From contig NZ_SOZE01000017.1 of the NCBI RefSeq assembly GCF_004519315.1, positions 62,001 through 126,000 on the forward strand: a DNA stretch of 64,000 bases, written 5' to 3'. Below, piece by piece: positions 9,122 through 17,874 of this stretch. Each line of letters starts with the position of its first letter. Positions within the stretch are counted from its first letter, which is position 1. Under the pieces are notes generated by a model. The model ran no database searches. It worked only from the letters and a program-made list of their open reading frames with translations, and had not been told where the DNA came from. The stretch comes from Mucilaginibacter psychrotolerans. GTDB taxonomy: Bacteria; Bacteroidota; Bacteroidia; Sphingobacteriales; Sphingobacteriaceae. Both the position numbers and the translations under genes were made by a program.

Positions 9122-9146
9122 AGCGATGGGTTTGAAACCCATCGCT
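9122..9146. terminator. Perfect hairpin after the 8395-9093 gene
   Basis: AGCGATGGGTTT (9122-9133) and AAACCCATCGCT (9135-9146) are a perfect 12-base inverted repeat. It lies 28 bases after the stop codon, so it probably ends transcription, although no T run follows. It also marks the last clearly chromosomal position before the accessory region. Confidence 0.55.
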
Positions 9147-9465
9147 GTAATTCTGAAACTCACAAATTAAATTCTGATTTTCAATCAATTACAACGATAA
9201 TTCTAATAGGCCGTTTTGCTTGTTAACGCACTGTTAACGAATTCTTCGCTTGCTTTGCTTACCTTAAAGATATGAAAAGGTATCCGCCTCCAAAATAAAA
9301 TGTGATATAATTTCTATATCCCTTGTTGGGTGCAAGCACCCAAAATTTACTTATACCATTAGCGAAAGCGTTTTCCATTGCTTTTTGCAAGATTGGCAAT
9401 CTGGTGTTATGTGGTAATAATACTTTGGGTTGTAATGATCTAAAATTACAGCTTTGCAATCTCTT
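9147..9465. other. Intergenic region at the probable left edge of the island
   Basis: No convincing gene is seen here. The base composition shifts to AT-rich from about 9150. It holds a short GTTAACGCACTGTTAAC inverted repeat near 9222. I found no tRNA gene or tRNA fragment and no obvious copy of sequence near the right end, so the exact left junction of the accessory DNA is undetermined. Confidence 0.4.
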
Positions 9466-10569
9466 TTATCGTAGTGAATAGGTTTTCATTTCTCTGATAC
9501 TATCTATTAACCATTTATCTTCGTGTTTATGGACGGTAAAAAACATCAAACGCTTTACAACTTTTACTCTATCTACATGAAAAACATCCCCAATATTACC
9601 TATATCCAAAGAACATTTGTACCAAATATACTCTGCGGCTGTTGGTTCAAATAATTTGTAAATCTCTAAATTTTCAAAGTTTTTTCCACCATATTTAGTT
9701 ATCCTATCATTTAGCTTGGTAACCTGTTTTGATAAATCTTCGAGATCAGTAACTGTGCTTAATGCAATGGCATTTAACTCATTTGAAGTATAGACAACAA
9801 CTTCGTCTTCATAATGGACGTGACAGTCAATCGACACATCAGAATCCGGATTAATATGAAAGACATGAACTTTTCTTATACCATTGTTATTTATATAACC
9901 CGTTTCAAATTTATTATAATCATTTTGCCAAACTCTTTTTTGAAATGTTGGCGTTAAAAGATTCCAAGCAGCCTTAAATTGTTTAACAGATATTCCTGAT
10001 AAAAAGCTTTTTATCGTTTGCTCTACTTGCTTTTCACTATCAGTAGATGCCGTATTATTTACGTTTTCATTGTATACTTCATCTTTATTTTCTACGCTAA
10101 CTACCGATTGGGCAGAGCCTGGTTTAGGCTTGGGAATTTGAAGGACTTTAAATTGAAGTTCTTGCAACGTGCTTTCAATTTTAGCTGCATTAAGTTTGTG
10201 AAATACTTCATTCAAAGACTTCGTAACCTTAAAACTAAACTCAAGCGTTTTACCTGGCTTTTCTTCCGGCGATATTAACCCTAATTCTTTATAAGCTTTA
10301 TAAAGGGATTTATCATCAACGGTGATGTCTCCGACGATGTTTTTCGCAGAAGTATAGATCCTGTGAAAATACGTTCTCTGCTTACCATTGTTATCTCCCT
10401 CAAATAGATAAGTGAATAGATATTTCCCTTCAGGTGTTTTATCCGACCACAATTTTTCAGAGTAGTGCTTTTTGGCAGTCTTAAAAGAATTTACTTTGAA
10501 ATATTTTTTAATACAATAATCATACAATGTTTCGTAGAAAACGATGTACGAAGCGGTCTTCATTTGCAT
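9466..10569 (-). CDS. Hypothetical protein with NTF2-like C-terminal part
   Basis: The 367-residue product is soluble, Lys-rich and without signal peptide or membrane segments. The N-terminal ~130 residues are helical with many aromatic residues (YETLYDYCIKKYFKV). A low-complexity linker near residues 150-185 is followed by a region (KSFLSGISVKQFKAAWNLLTP) that looks like an NTF2/DUF4878-like fold: a helix ('accumulated work-load' type) followed by strands ending in WLIDSIREMK. That assignment is by pattern only. I do not recognise the whole protein. It is AT-rich compared with the chromosomal genes to the left, consistent with acquired DNA. Confidence 0.6.
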   Translation of the reverse strand: MQMKTASYIVFYETLYDYCIKKYFKVNSFKTAKKHYSEKLWSDKTPEGKYLFTYLFEGDNNGKQRTYFHRIYTSAKNIVGDITVDDKSLYKAYKELGLISPEEKPGKTLEFSFKVTKSLNEVFHKLNAAKIESTLQELQFKVLQIPKPKPGSAQSVVSVENKDEVYNENVNNTASTDSEKQVEQTIKSFLSGISVKQFKAAWNLLTPTFQKRVWQNDYNKFETGYINNNGIRKVHVFHINPDSDVSIDCHVHYEDEVVVYTSNELNAIALSTVTDLEDLSKQVTKLNDRITKYGGKNFENLEIYKLFEPTAAEYIWYKCSLDIGNIGDVFHVDRVKVVKRLMFFTVHKHEDKWLIDSIREMKTYSLR

Positions 10570-10672
10570 TGTGAACAGTTTTAGGTGGTTTTAAAAAATT
10601 GCTATAAGATATGAAATGTAATTAGATGTTTGAACAGTTCAAACAAACAGAGTGATAAAAAAAAGTTGAGAG

Positions 10673-11011
10673 TTATTTTTGTTGTAGAGGTATCAAATTG
10701 TTTAAGGTCTTACTTTCAACAATTTCTAAATCAGCAAGTATAGCTAAAATTTTAATTGAATTATCATGAAGCTCTGTAAGTTTTCTATAAGTAATATGTG
10801 TAGAGTGACCGTTGTAACAGAAGCGTTCATGGTCAAATTCAAACATAGTATTCTCAATTTTACGAACCATCTCTCTAATTGCATCCTTGTACCCCTCTGC
10901 TTTTTCTTGGCTTGCCACTGCGAGATATTCTCTTACGGTATGGTCATTAAAAGGATTATTTGTTCTTGTAATAATATGTTGGTACGAAGTACCATTATCG
11001 TCTTGGTCCAT
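10673..11011 (-). CDS. Hypothetical small protein
   Basis: The 112-residue product starts MDQDDNGTSYQHI and is mostly helical and charged, with no membrane segment. It carries a HERFCYNGHSTHITYRK stretch with several His and one Cys, but no recognisable zinc motif. It is on the same strand as the 9466-10569 gene, 103 bases upstream of it, and could be co-transcribed. I do not recognise a family. Confidence 0.5.
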   Translation of the reverse strand: MDQDDNGTSYQHIITRTNNPFNDHTVREYLAVASQEKAEGYKDAIREMVRKIENTMFEFDHERFCYNGHSTHITYRKLTELHDNSIKILAILADLEIVESKTLNNLIPLQQK

Positions 11012-11154
11012 GGGGGCAATCTCCAGCGAGTAATTGTTAAGCTCTATACGACTTTACAGATTACCTCAGTAAATCCCTGCGGTCAATTTATATTTCCATT
11101 TGAAAACAAAAAAGGCTACCCAAATAGACCGCCTTAACGGTATGGATAGCCTAA

Positions 11155-11212
11155 TACCAGTAAAATTAATTACTTGGCGGGTCGTATCGCAAAAGTATTG
11201 ATTTTACTGGTA
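11155..11212. repeat. Inverted repeat upstream of the desaturase-like gene
   Basis: TACCAGTAAAAT (11155-11166) and ATTTTACTGGTA (11201-11212) are perfect 12-base arms, and the flanking CTAA/TTAG extends the match with one extra base. Immediately left, GGCTACC (11114) and GGATAGCC (near 11145) form another hairpin. The pair lies 53 bases before the start at 11265 and could be an operator, a leader structure or a recombination site. Confidence 0.55.
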
Positions 11213-11264
11213 GTTAGGTAATTGAATTAGTGTACTAAATGTTTAACGCACTTAAATAATTACA

Positions 11265-12497
11265 ATGAAAACTACATTTTTAGGCTTCGGCGTGCCGGCG
11301 GTCGTCAGTGATATAAGAGGAGAAATGGCTATTCTCCCAGCATGCATACAATTTCTTTTAACATGGTTAACGGGCATTGCGCTGCCGGGTCAAAAACCGT
11401 TGATCGTACGTACAAACCTGTCTCACCTTTTTACAGCTTATGCCTGCATCATTGTTGGCATGGTTGTAACTTGCCTGACTCAAACAAATAGCTTGTATGG
11501 CTTCATGCCCATAGGTTTTTTGTTAACCGTAAGTGGCACACGAAAGTTAAGCACGGTTATCAATCATTTTTTGGTTCACAAAGATTTCTTCACAGGTCGT
11601 ATAATGAAAAAGTACCCTCGTAGAAATAACATGCTCGGCGAAATAAATTCAAGCATGTTATTTCTACAGGGTTTTAAACAATACATTGACGACCACATCG
11701 CTCACCACACGGTGAAAATTATGGCATCAATTCTTGACCCTGACATGGCGTTTTTATGGATGTTAGGTTTTAAGGCTGGCATGCGTAAAAGAGTTTTGTG
11801 GGCTATTTTTTTCTTTAATATTATAGTTCCCATTTCTCCTTTGCACCTCTTGTTTCTTTGGGCGCGTATTAAAGCAACTATTACAGATGCAACGCCGTTA
11901 AGAGTATTGGTTCAATCTATTGTTATATCGCTATTGCTGGTTTTAGCACACTACACCTCATTCTGGACGGTGTTTTGGGTTTGGGTGTTCCCGCTTTTCT
12001 ATCTTTACCACATAGCCGCCATAGCACAGTTTCTAAGCGAACATTTTTGGTTAACCGAAGTTGAAAGCGATGGCAAATTAGACCTCAACCGTAGTGTTAA
12101 AGATTTATATAATAGGTCGCTTAAAATTACTGTTGGAAGAGCCTGCGGGACCCGCGCACCTCAAACTCACAATAAGCCTTTTGTTTACAAATTGATATTA
12201 TGGATTAAATGGTGGCTGATAATGCTTGTAATACACCTACCAATTCGTCTGTTCGTCTTGCCCGGCGATTTGGTTTGCCACGATTGGCATCACCGTGGGC
12301 AAAGAGGTGATAATTGGGCTAACGCGCCTTATGCAAGGCTTGCTTTTAAGGATAACTTAAAACCCGGCGAAACTCCTTTAATAGAAATTTGGGGCTTGCA
12401 CAATGCTATTAGCGCTGTATTTGATCATTTAAGTAAATTGCCGGCTATACAACCTGTAGTAGAAATTAATGAATCAGAGATGGCGTTGGGCATGTAA
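11265..12497 (+). CDS. Membrane di-iron desaturase/hydroxylase-like protein
   Basis: The 410-residue product has at least five or six hydrophobic helices. It carries the three His boxes of the fatty-acid desaturase superfamily: HFLVH at about residue 100 (HxxxH), HIAHH at about 145 (HxxHH) and HDWHH at about 339 (HxxHH). These would bind two irons at the cytoplasmic face. The substrate cannot be told: fatty acid desaturases, hydroxylases and carotenoid-type oxygenases share the boxes. The spacing of box 1 to box 2 (about 45 residues) is near normal. A hairpin and the DUF2000 gene follow, so a two-gene unit is likely. The island location makes it cargo. Confidence 0.7.
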   Translation: MKTTFLGFGVPAVVSDIRGEMAILPACIQFLLTWLTGIALPGQKPLIVRTNLSHLFTAYACIIVGMVVTCLTQTNSLYGFMPIGFLLTVSGTRKLSTVINHFLVHKDFFTGRIMKKYPRRNNMLGEINSSMLFLQGFKQYIDDHIAHHTVKIMASILDPDMAFLWMLGFKAGMRKRVLWAIFFFNIIVPISPLHLLFLWARIKATITDATPLRVLVQSIVISLLLVLAHYTSFWTVFWVWVFPLFYLYHIAAIAQFLSEHFWLTEVESDGKLDLNRSVKDLYNRSLKITVGRACGTRAPQTHNKPFVYKLILWIKWWLIMLVIHLPIRLFVLPGDLVCHDWHHRGQRGDNWANAPYARLAFKDNLKPGETPLIEIWGLHNAISAVFDHLSKLPAIQPVVEINESEMALGM

Positions 12498-12505
12498 TTT
12501 TTCAG

Positions 12506-12536
12506 ATGGCAGGTAGTTATATGCCTGCCATTATTT
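12506..12536 (+). terminator. Hairpin between the desaturase-like and DUF2000 genes
   Basis: ATGGCAGG (12506-12513) pairs perfectly with CCTGCCAT (12524-12531), followed by TATTT. The short T run makes it a weak or partial terminator. Confidence 0.5.
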
Positions 12537-12560
12537 AATCACTTTTAAAAAGGCAACAGC

Positions 12561-13043
12561 ATGAATAACTATACGGATAATGATTGCAAATTTGTAGCGG
12601 TATTAAATAAAAAAATCGAGCTACCTAAATTACTGAATGCTTTAGGGCATATATCAGCGGGTTTAATATCGCTGGTTAAAGATGTTAGCGATGTACAGTT
12701 TTTGGTATACAAAGATGGTACCGGCACTGAACATCCAGCAATTTCAAAATTTCCGTTTATCGTTTTAAAAGCGGATAATGGTAACCAAATCAGAACTGCA
12801 AGAAATGCAGCAATTGCCGAAGGTATAGTTTATAATGACTTCGTTGATACTATGATAGGCACATCCGCGGAAAATCAGTTATCACAAACTATTAATAAGC
12901 AAGAAAACGAATTAGAGTACTACGCTATAGTATTTTTTGGGCATGCCGATAAACTAAATGCAATAACAAAGAAGTTCTCGCTCTTTAATGTACCGTCTAA
13001 CCCAAACGGTGTTAACACTACAGGCAAATTGATGTTCCATTAG
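12561..13043 (+). CDS. DUF2000-type protein
   Basis: The 160-residue product starts CKFVAVLNKKIELPKLLNALGHISAGL, which fits DUF2000, a small family with a fold related to peptidyl-tRNA hydrolase 2. No function is established for the family. The ALGHISAGL segment (residues ~27-35) and the late YAIVFFGHADKL strand-turn are the recognisable parts. It is a soluble protein without signal peptide. It follows the desaturase-like gene by 63 bases across a hairpin and precedes a good terminator, so it ends this transcription unit. Confidence 0.65.
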   Translation: MNNYTDNDCKFVAVLNKKIELPKLLNALGHISAGLISLVKDVSDVQFLVYKDGTGTEHPAISKFPFIVLKADNGNQIRTARNAAIAEGIVYNDFVDTMIGTSAENQLSQTINKQENELEYYAIVFFGHADKLNAITKKFSLFNVPSNPNGVNTTGKLMFH

Positions 13044-13062
13044 CCCGGAGCAAAGTGATGTT

Positions 13063-13094
13063 AGGGAAAGGTTTTCATTAATCTTTCCCTTTTT
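13063..13094 (+). terminator. Rho-independent terminator after the DUF2000 gene
   Basis: AGGGAAAG (13063-13070) pairs perfectly with CTTTCCCT (13083-13090), followed by TTTT. It lies 20 bases after the DUF2000 stop codon. Confidence 0.75.
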
Positions 13095-13713
13095 AACTGA
13101 ATTGCAATCTGTATACACTCAATCCTTAAAGCTTTTATAAAAACTCCTCAATGCTTGCCGTTTGACAGTCATGAGGCTTTACGCCAACGCTATTGTATAC
13201 GTAGTTCCTATCGGCTCGTATCGTTGTCCAAAAAAAGAAAAATAAGTCTATTGCTCCTTGCGAGCATCTGCTCGCGTGCTTCCACGGCAAGTGAGGTTGA
13301 GTTAATAATAAAGCTGTGATGTGTTTGCTGCTTGAGTTTTTTTATTACCAGTCACTAAAAAAAAATCAAAAAAGCCTTCAAATACATCATTGCTGTGTTT
13401 TTCTTTTATGGCCCAAAATAGGTGATGGCTTTCGCGCCGATGAAGGTTTTAAGCCCCAGGCTCGGAATACTTAATTAACAGCCGCCTTTGCTGTTCTAGA
13501 ATAAAGCCCCGAAATAAGCCTTGCTGACGGAACTTAAAATCTGTGCCTTTTTCAAATAGAGGTTAGCCAGTCCAATAGTATCTAAGCGAATTCATGAGTT
13601 GACCGAATAATAACACTTAAGAATTATTCCGTCAAATGCACAAATAATTTTTAATTGAATTGCTTCCAACATTCCCATTTTATATATTTGGTCTACCTAC
13701 AACCAATATCACA
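13095..13713. other. Gene-poor region before the mobilization backbone
   Basis: I see no gene in these ~620 bases. Arms TTGACCGAATAAT (13599-13611) and ATTATTCCGTCAA (13623-13635) form an inverted repeat with one mismatch, about 80 bases before the HTH gene at 13714, and look like an operator. The rest includes scattered short palindromic words but no tRNA or repeat array. Confidence 0.5.
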
Positions 13714-13983
13714 ATGGAAGTAATCTGCCTGCAAGAAGAAGCTTTTTATGAACTGCTTGAAAAAGTATATGAGCGTTTAAAAGCCCGGGATAAGCCCAAA
13801 CAAGAAAAATGGATCTCCGGTGAAGAGGCAATGGCGAAGTTGCGCATCACCAGTAAAACTACTCTGCAAAAAATGCGCGATGAAGGCAAGATCCGCTTCG
13901 CCCAGCCTACAAAAAAACTTATTCTGTACGACAGTGATTCCATCAATGAATACCTGGAAGATAATTCATACGAAACCTTCTAA
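13714..13983 (+). CDS. Helix-turn-helix DNA-binding protein
   Basis: The 89-residue product has an N-terminal helix (EEAFYELLEKVYERLK), a linker, then WISGEEAMAKLRITSKTTLQ and MRDEGKIRFAQP, the MerR/excisionase-type winged-helix pattern. Such proteins open many Bacteroidota conjugative and mobilizable elements and may act in excision or control. I chose ATG 13714 rather than the TTG at 13660, because the first 18 codons from the TTG do not fit the family. It sits 3 bases before the next gene, so they form an operon. An inverted repeat at 13599-13635 may be its operator. Confidence 0.75.
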   Translation: MEVICLQEEAFYELLEKVYERLKARDKPKQEKWISGEEAMAKLRITSKTTLQKMRDEGKIRFAQPTKKLILYDSDSINEYLEDNSYETF

Positions 13984-13986
13984 GGC

Positions 13987-14835
13987 ATGGCAACGACAGA
14001 AGAAAAAAGAATCGCCCGCGCCTATAATATAGGCTACGCGTTAAGCACCCATGAGCCACGATTGCTGGATCAACTCATCAACCAAAATAAAAACAATGAT
14101 TTTGTCAAAATCATGAGCATGGCTCGTGACCACCACGAATTTGACAGGGGTATCCCACGAAAAGATTACACTCCCCAATTCAAAAATGGTTTTCACAATG
14201 CAAAAGCTTTGATTGAAAATAACCCGCAATTTTTCGAACAACTCATTGCCGCAAAAAACACCGATAAAGACTTAAAAAAAGGCCTTGAAGCCGGGAAAAA
14301 GGAATACGAAATCTTAAAGACCGTTAACAAAGTAAGGGAGCAGCCGAAACCTGTACCAGGAAAATACAAAGATGATTTTCGAAAGGGTTTTAATGTCGGT
14401 CATAAACTCAGCCAGGATTATGGCGACACATTGCAGTTTGTTATCGATGGGCAAAAGAAATACGGTGCGTTTATCCAGGGTGTTGATGCCGGGCATAAGC
14501 AATACAAAAAGGAACAGGATTTAGAATTGTCAAAAGGCAATAAGCCTTCCCGCGAACTGTCCGATGAAGAATATTACAAACGACGAAATAAAGTAGAAGA
14601 CTTAAAAGATAACACACAATCAAAGCTTGATTTCATCGAAGAACAAAAAGACGGCAACAAACCGCCAGAAACAGAACCGCCCACACTTCTGCAAGGCGAA
14701 AGCGAGAAAGGCGATGCTGACATCACTAAAAGGGAGTCGCGTTACCCGGACTGGTTAAAAAACGACAGGTTTACGAAAGATGATGCCACGCCTGATAAAT
14801 CAGCCGACAAAGACATCGAACCGGATCGGGAATAG
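13987..14835 (+). CDS. Hypothetical protein with internal repeats
   Basis: The 282-residue product is hydrophilic and soluble. It carries at least three copies of a ~40-residue helical unit with the core Y/F-x-x-G-Y/F-x-x-x-x-x-L: YNIGYALSTHEPRLL (residues ~14-28), FKNGFHNAKALIENN (~61-75) and FRKGFNVGHKLSQDY (~126-140). Shorter FxxGxxxGxKxY pieces follow each copy. The C-terminal ~90 residues are acidic and proline-rich, probably disordered. The last codons resemble the C-terminus of the next, convergent protein (both end in repeated PDKS/DKD words). No function is recognised; position suggests an accessory mobilization protein. Confidence 0.65.
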   Translation: MATTEEKRIARAYNIGYALSTHEPRLLDQLINQNKNNDFVKIMSMARDHHEFDRGIPRKDYTPQFKNGFHNAKALIENNPQFFEQLIAAKNTDKDLKKGLEAGKKEYEILKTVNKVREQPKPVPGKYKDDFRKGFNVGHKLSQDYGDTLQFVIDGQKKYGAFIQGVDAGHKQYKKEQDLELSKGNKPSRELSDEEYYKRRNKVEDLKDNTQSKLDFIEEQKDGNKPPETEPPTLLQGESEKGDADITKRESRYPDWLKNDRFTKDDATPDKSADKDIEPDRE

Positions 14836-14852
14836 TTTTTTCTTTCATCAAC

Positions 14853-15500
14853 CTAATCCTTATCAAGATCTGTGTCGTCCATTTCAGGTACCGGTGCATC
14901 TGATTTGTCGGGTGTTTTATCAGGGCTTGCGTCCGCTTGATCTAACTCTTTTGTGTAATTCAAAGACTGCATAAACCTATCAGACGCAGGCAGGTTTTTA
15001 GGATCGACGTTTTTTGATGCATCCTGTGCAGGTGCCGGATTGGCTTTAGCCACCCGGTAATTAGCTAGTGTTTTGTTCATGAAGTCTTCGGACAACTGCG
15101 GGCTTTTCGTGCCTGTTTGTTGCTCTTTGACTTGCCCCCGATCCATCTTCCTGAATTTGCTGTCGCTCAGGTTAATTTCAACTGCTTCACGGACGTTTTT
15201 AGCCGTTTTCGGATCGGTGTTGACAAGGTTTTTCTCCAGCTTTTCATTGAACCCCTGCCGTATTACCGTTTTACGGTCTTCCAATTGTTTGACCATTCCT
15301 GCCCTGTCAGGTGTGGGTTTTGATGTTCCCGGTGGATTATAATCGGTAAGATTGTAATCAGGTTTAAGCCCTTTGTCTTTCGGGATGCCTTCCATCCAAG
15401 CATCGATGTCATCTAATTGTGCCTGGGCCTCACGCAGGTCATTTTCAAGGTGCGAAAATTGCGGTGGCAATAATGGTTCATGATCATTTTTGTTATCCAT
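14853..15500 (-). CDS. Hypothetical hydrophilic protein
   Basis: The 215-residue product is highly charged, with an N-terminal coiled-coil-like stretch (HLENDLREAQAQLDDIDAWM), a central helical part and a disordered acidic C-terminus rich in Asp, Lys and Pro. There is no signal peptide or membrane helix. It lies between and opposite to the other early backbone genes, with a convergent gap of 17 bases to the 13987 gene. I do not recognise a family. Confidence 0.55.
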   Translation of the reverse strand: MDNKNDHEPLLPPQFSHLENDLREAQAQLDDIDAWMEGIPKDKGLKPDYNLTDYNPPGTSKPTPDRAGMVKQLEDRKTVIRQGFNEKLEKNLVNTDPKTAKNVREAVEINLSDSKFRKMDRGQVKEQQTGTKSPQLSEDFMNKTLANYRVAKANPAPAQDASKNVDPKNLPASDRFMQSLNYTKELDQADASPDKTPDKSDAPVPEMDDTDLDKD

Positions 15501-15586
15501 GTTAATAAGGTTTTGGTTGATTTCTTAGGTTTATTATTCTAAGATAGTACTCAGGATTTATATTCCGAAAGGGAGGCGGAAAAATT

Positions 15587-16273
15587 ATGCAAGAACTTGA
15601 CCACACCGATAAAAACCTGATCGATAATTGTTTCGATGGCAATGCCAAAAAGTATAAAGAAGCGTTAGAAGAGGCGCACAGAGAAGCGATCAGCTGGTCG
15701 GATATTGCACTATCTGCTAAAACATTTCCCGAGCTGAAATTCTCAGCACAGGAATTGATCAAAGATATATTGGGCTTCCTTCCTGCTGACTCGATTATCC
15801 TGCCCCATGAGCCTTTTTTAAGGGCCTTGTTACAAAGCTTCCGCAGCGATCAGATATCGGCAATAGAATTGCTGCAACAAGCCGATATAGCCCTTAAGCC
15901 TATCCGCAATGAAGTAATCAAGCACCATACCGGGATTACCAACGACAGGGAATTATACAAAACCTATTTTGAATACTTGCCCCAGCAAAGCGAGGCTGCC
16001 AAAGCACGGCTTACTAAATTTTTAGGGTATGAACCCAAACTGGAACATTCCGTTTACGCGGAGATATTGCTGAGGGAGGTTATGGCAGGCGATCATATCT
16101 ATATCCCTGAACATCCCACGGGTATCGACCTGCAGGCCATCGCACTGATCAAATACCGCGAAGTATTACTTGAAAAAGGCAAAATAGCCGCCGACATGTC
16201 TCCCATCGTATCCTTTGAGATACTAGCAGAACATTCCCCGGCATTCCAAAAACTCTTTGAAATTAAAATCTGA
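15587..16273 (+). CDS. Hypothetical helical protein upstream of the coupling ATPase
   Basis: The 228-residue product is soluble and almost entirely helical, without recognisable catalytic motifs. A strong purine-rich ribosome site (GGGAGGCGG near 15571) precedes ATG 15587; such sites are unusual in Bacteroidota, where Shine-Dalgarno use is weak. It is followed 74 bases later by the VirD4-like gene, so it probably belongs to the mobilization operon. I do not recognise the family. Confidence 0.6.
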   Translation: MQELDHTDKNLIDNCFDGNAKKYKEALEEAHREAISWSDIALSAKTFPELKFSAQELIKDILGFLPADSIILPHEPFLRALLQSFRSDQISAIELLQQADIALKPIRNEVIKHHTGITNDRELYKTYFEYLPQQSEAAKARLTKFLGYEPKLEHSVYAEILLREVMAGDHIYIPEHPTGIDLQAIALIKYREVLLEKGKIAADMSPIVSFEILAEHSPAFQKLFEIKI

Positions 16274-16347
16274 TTTACTTGCATTTAACAGTTGCGTTAT
16301 TTAGATTTGGTTATCCTGTTGTAAATCAGGACTCCTAAACCTTATTC

Positions 16348-17850
16348 ATGGACGCATTCGACTTAGATAATCCGCTTATCCAATTTGACGATAACAACGA
16401 ACAAACATGGACGATACGCCATGCCGTTGAAGGAGTGCAGATTTTTGGCGGGATAGGTTCCGGCAAAACATCCGGTTCTGGCAGGATGATCGCATTAAAA
16501 TATTTACGCCATGATTTCGGCGGGCTTATCCTCACTGTTAAACCTGATGAAAAATCAGCCTGGCAGGAGTATTGTAAACTGGCAGGCAGGAGCAATGATT
16601 TGATCATCATCGAGCCTGGCGGCACAGCCTGTTTTAATTTCCTGCAATATGAATCATCCCAGGCATTCGGTAAGGAAGCAATAACCGAAAACATTGTTGA
16701 GGTCTTAAAAACAGTTATCCGTGCCAGCGAAGAAAAAGATACTGGCAAAAGCGACGATGCATTTTGGGAAACCGCATTGGATATGCTGATCTTCAATGTG
16801 ATCGACCTTTGCCGGATTGCCTATGGCACCCTATCCGTGCAAAAGATGTATGATATCGTGCAGTCTATCCCTCAAAAAGGTCAGGGGCTGCAATCCAACC
16901 AAACAGAGATCAAGGAATTTCAAAGGGCGTTTACCAAAGCAAGGGACAACATAAAATCAAAAATAGACCAATGGTACGATTCCCTTCCCATTGCAAAACA
17001 ACGAGCCGTCGACAATGAGCCAGCGCCAAACAATACGGTTTTAGAAGCCGTCCCCGAAGCAAGGCTATTGAGCTTTTTGGATCAATTCTTTTTCGACGGC
17101 TTCAAAAACCTAAGCGAGAAAACCCGGTCGATTATAGATTTTACGTTTGCGGGTTTCCTGTTCCGGTTATTACGCGATCCTGTTTATTCGCTTTTTTGCA
17201 AGGGGGATTCAACGGTAGTGCCGGAGGATTGCCTTAAGGGCAAGATCATCCTTATTAACCTGCCTGTGAAACTATATCACAAAGTTGGCCGTGATTGCCA
17301 AATCCTGTTTAAATATATCTGGCAACGAGCCATGGAAAAACGGCAAGTTAAATCATCCTCCCGGGCGGTATTTTTATGGGCGGATGAGGCGCAGCATTTT
17401 TTGCATGAACATGATGCCGATTTCCAGGCGACTGCACGGAGCAGCAAAATCTCAACGGTTTATATTACCCAGAACCTGCCCAATTATTATGCGGCAATGG
17501 GCGGGCAAAAAGCGGATTACCGCGTGAAAAGCTTTTTGGGGACTTTGGCCACGAAAATCTTTCATTCCAATGCTGATATCGAAACCAATAATTACGCATC
17601 TGAATTGATCGGCAACAGTGACAAGACTAACCCATCTTTTCAGGTAACCATGGGTAACGATTCCTTTTCCCAGTCCAAGACAATCGGCCTCGTTAATGAA
17701 CGACTGGTAAAACCTGAAAAATTCGCCGGTATGAAAACCGGCGGCCCCAAAAATAATTATGCCGTCGAAGGCTATATCCATCGGCAGGGCGATCCTCTTT
17801 TCGACGGCAAGAATTATAAGAAAACTACTTTTAATCAGCACCGCATATAA
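16348..17850 (+). CDS. VirD4/TraD-like coupling ATPase (soluble)
   Basis: The 500-residue product has a Walker A GGIGSGKTSG at about residues 34-43 and a Walker B FLWADEAQHF near 340, with VYITQNLPNYY following, the layout of the TraG/VirD4 type IV coupling proteins. These ATPases hand relaxase-bound DNA to a secretion channel. It lacks the usual N-terminal transmembrane helices; the next gene (17875-18648) encodes a separate membrane protein that may supply them. The ATPase core starts at once, so it is not simply truncated. It lies between helical protein genes and the relaxase gene, as expected in a mobilization operon. The partner channel is not in this window. Confidence 0.8.
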   Translation: MDAFDLDNPLIQFDDNNEQTWTIRHAVEGVQIFGGIGSGKTSGSGRMIALKYLRHDFGGLILTVKPDEKSAWQEYCKLAGRSNDLIIIEPGGTACFNFLQYESSQAFGKEAITENIVEVLKTVIRASEEKDTGKSDDAFWETALDMLIFNVIDLCRIAYGTLSVQKMYDIVQSIPQKGQGLQSNQTEIKEFQRAFTKARDNIKSKIDQWYDSLPIAKQRAVDNEPAPNNTVLEAVPEARLLSFLDQFFFDGFKNLSEKTRSIIDFTFAGFLFRLLRDPVYSLFCKGDSTVVPEDCLKGKIILINLPVKLYHKVGRDCQILFKYIWQRAMEKRQVKSSSRAVFLWADEAQHFLHEHDADFQATARSSKISTVYITQNLPNYYAAMGGQKADYRVKSFLGTLATKIFHSNADIETNNYASELIGNSDKTNPSFQVTMGNDSFSQSKTIGLVNERLVKPEKFAGMKTGGPKNNYAVEGYIHRQGDPLFDGKNYKKTTFNQHRI

Positions 17851-17874
17851 CTTGAAACCTTAACCAAAATAGTC

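Noticed and set aside
9259..9459. 66-residue minus-strand frame near the left island edge
   Set aside because: No similarity to known proteins, no ribosome site or neighbour support, and odd composition; likely a chance frame in AT-rich DNA.
13095..13713. CRISPR array or repeat array
   Set aside because: The short palindromes are not regularly spaced and do not repeat; no cas genes are present anywhere in the window.
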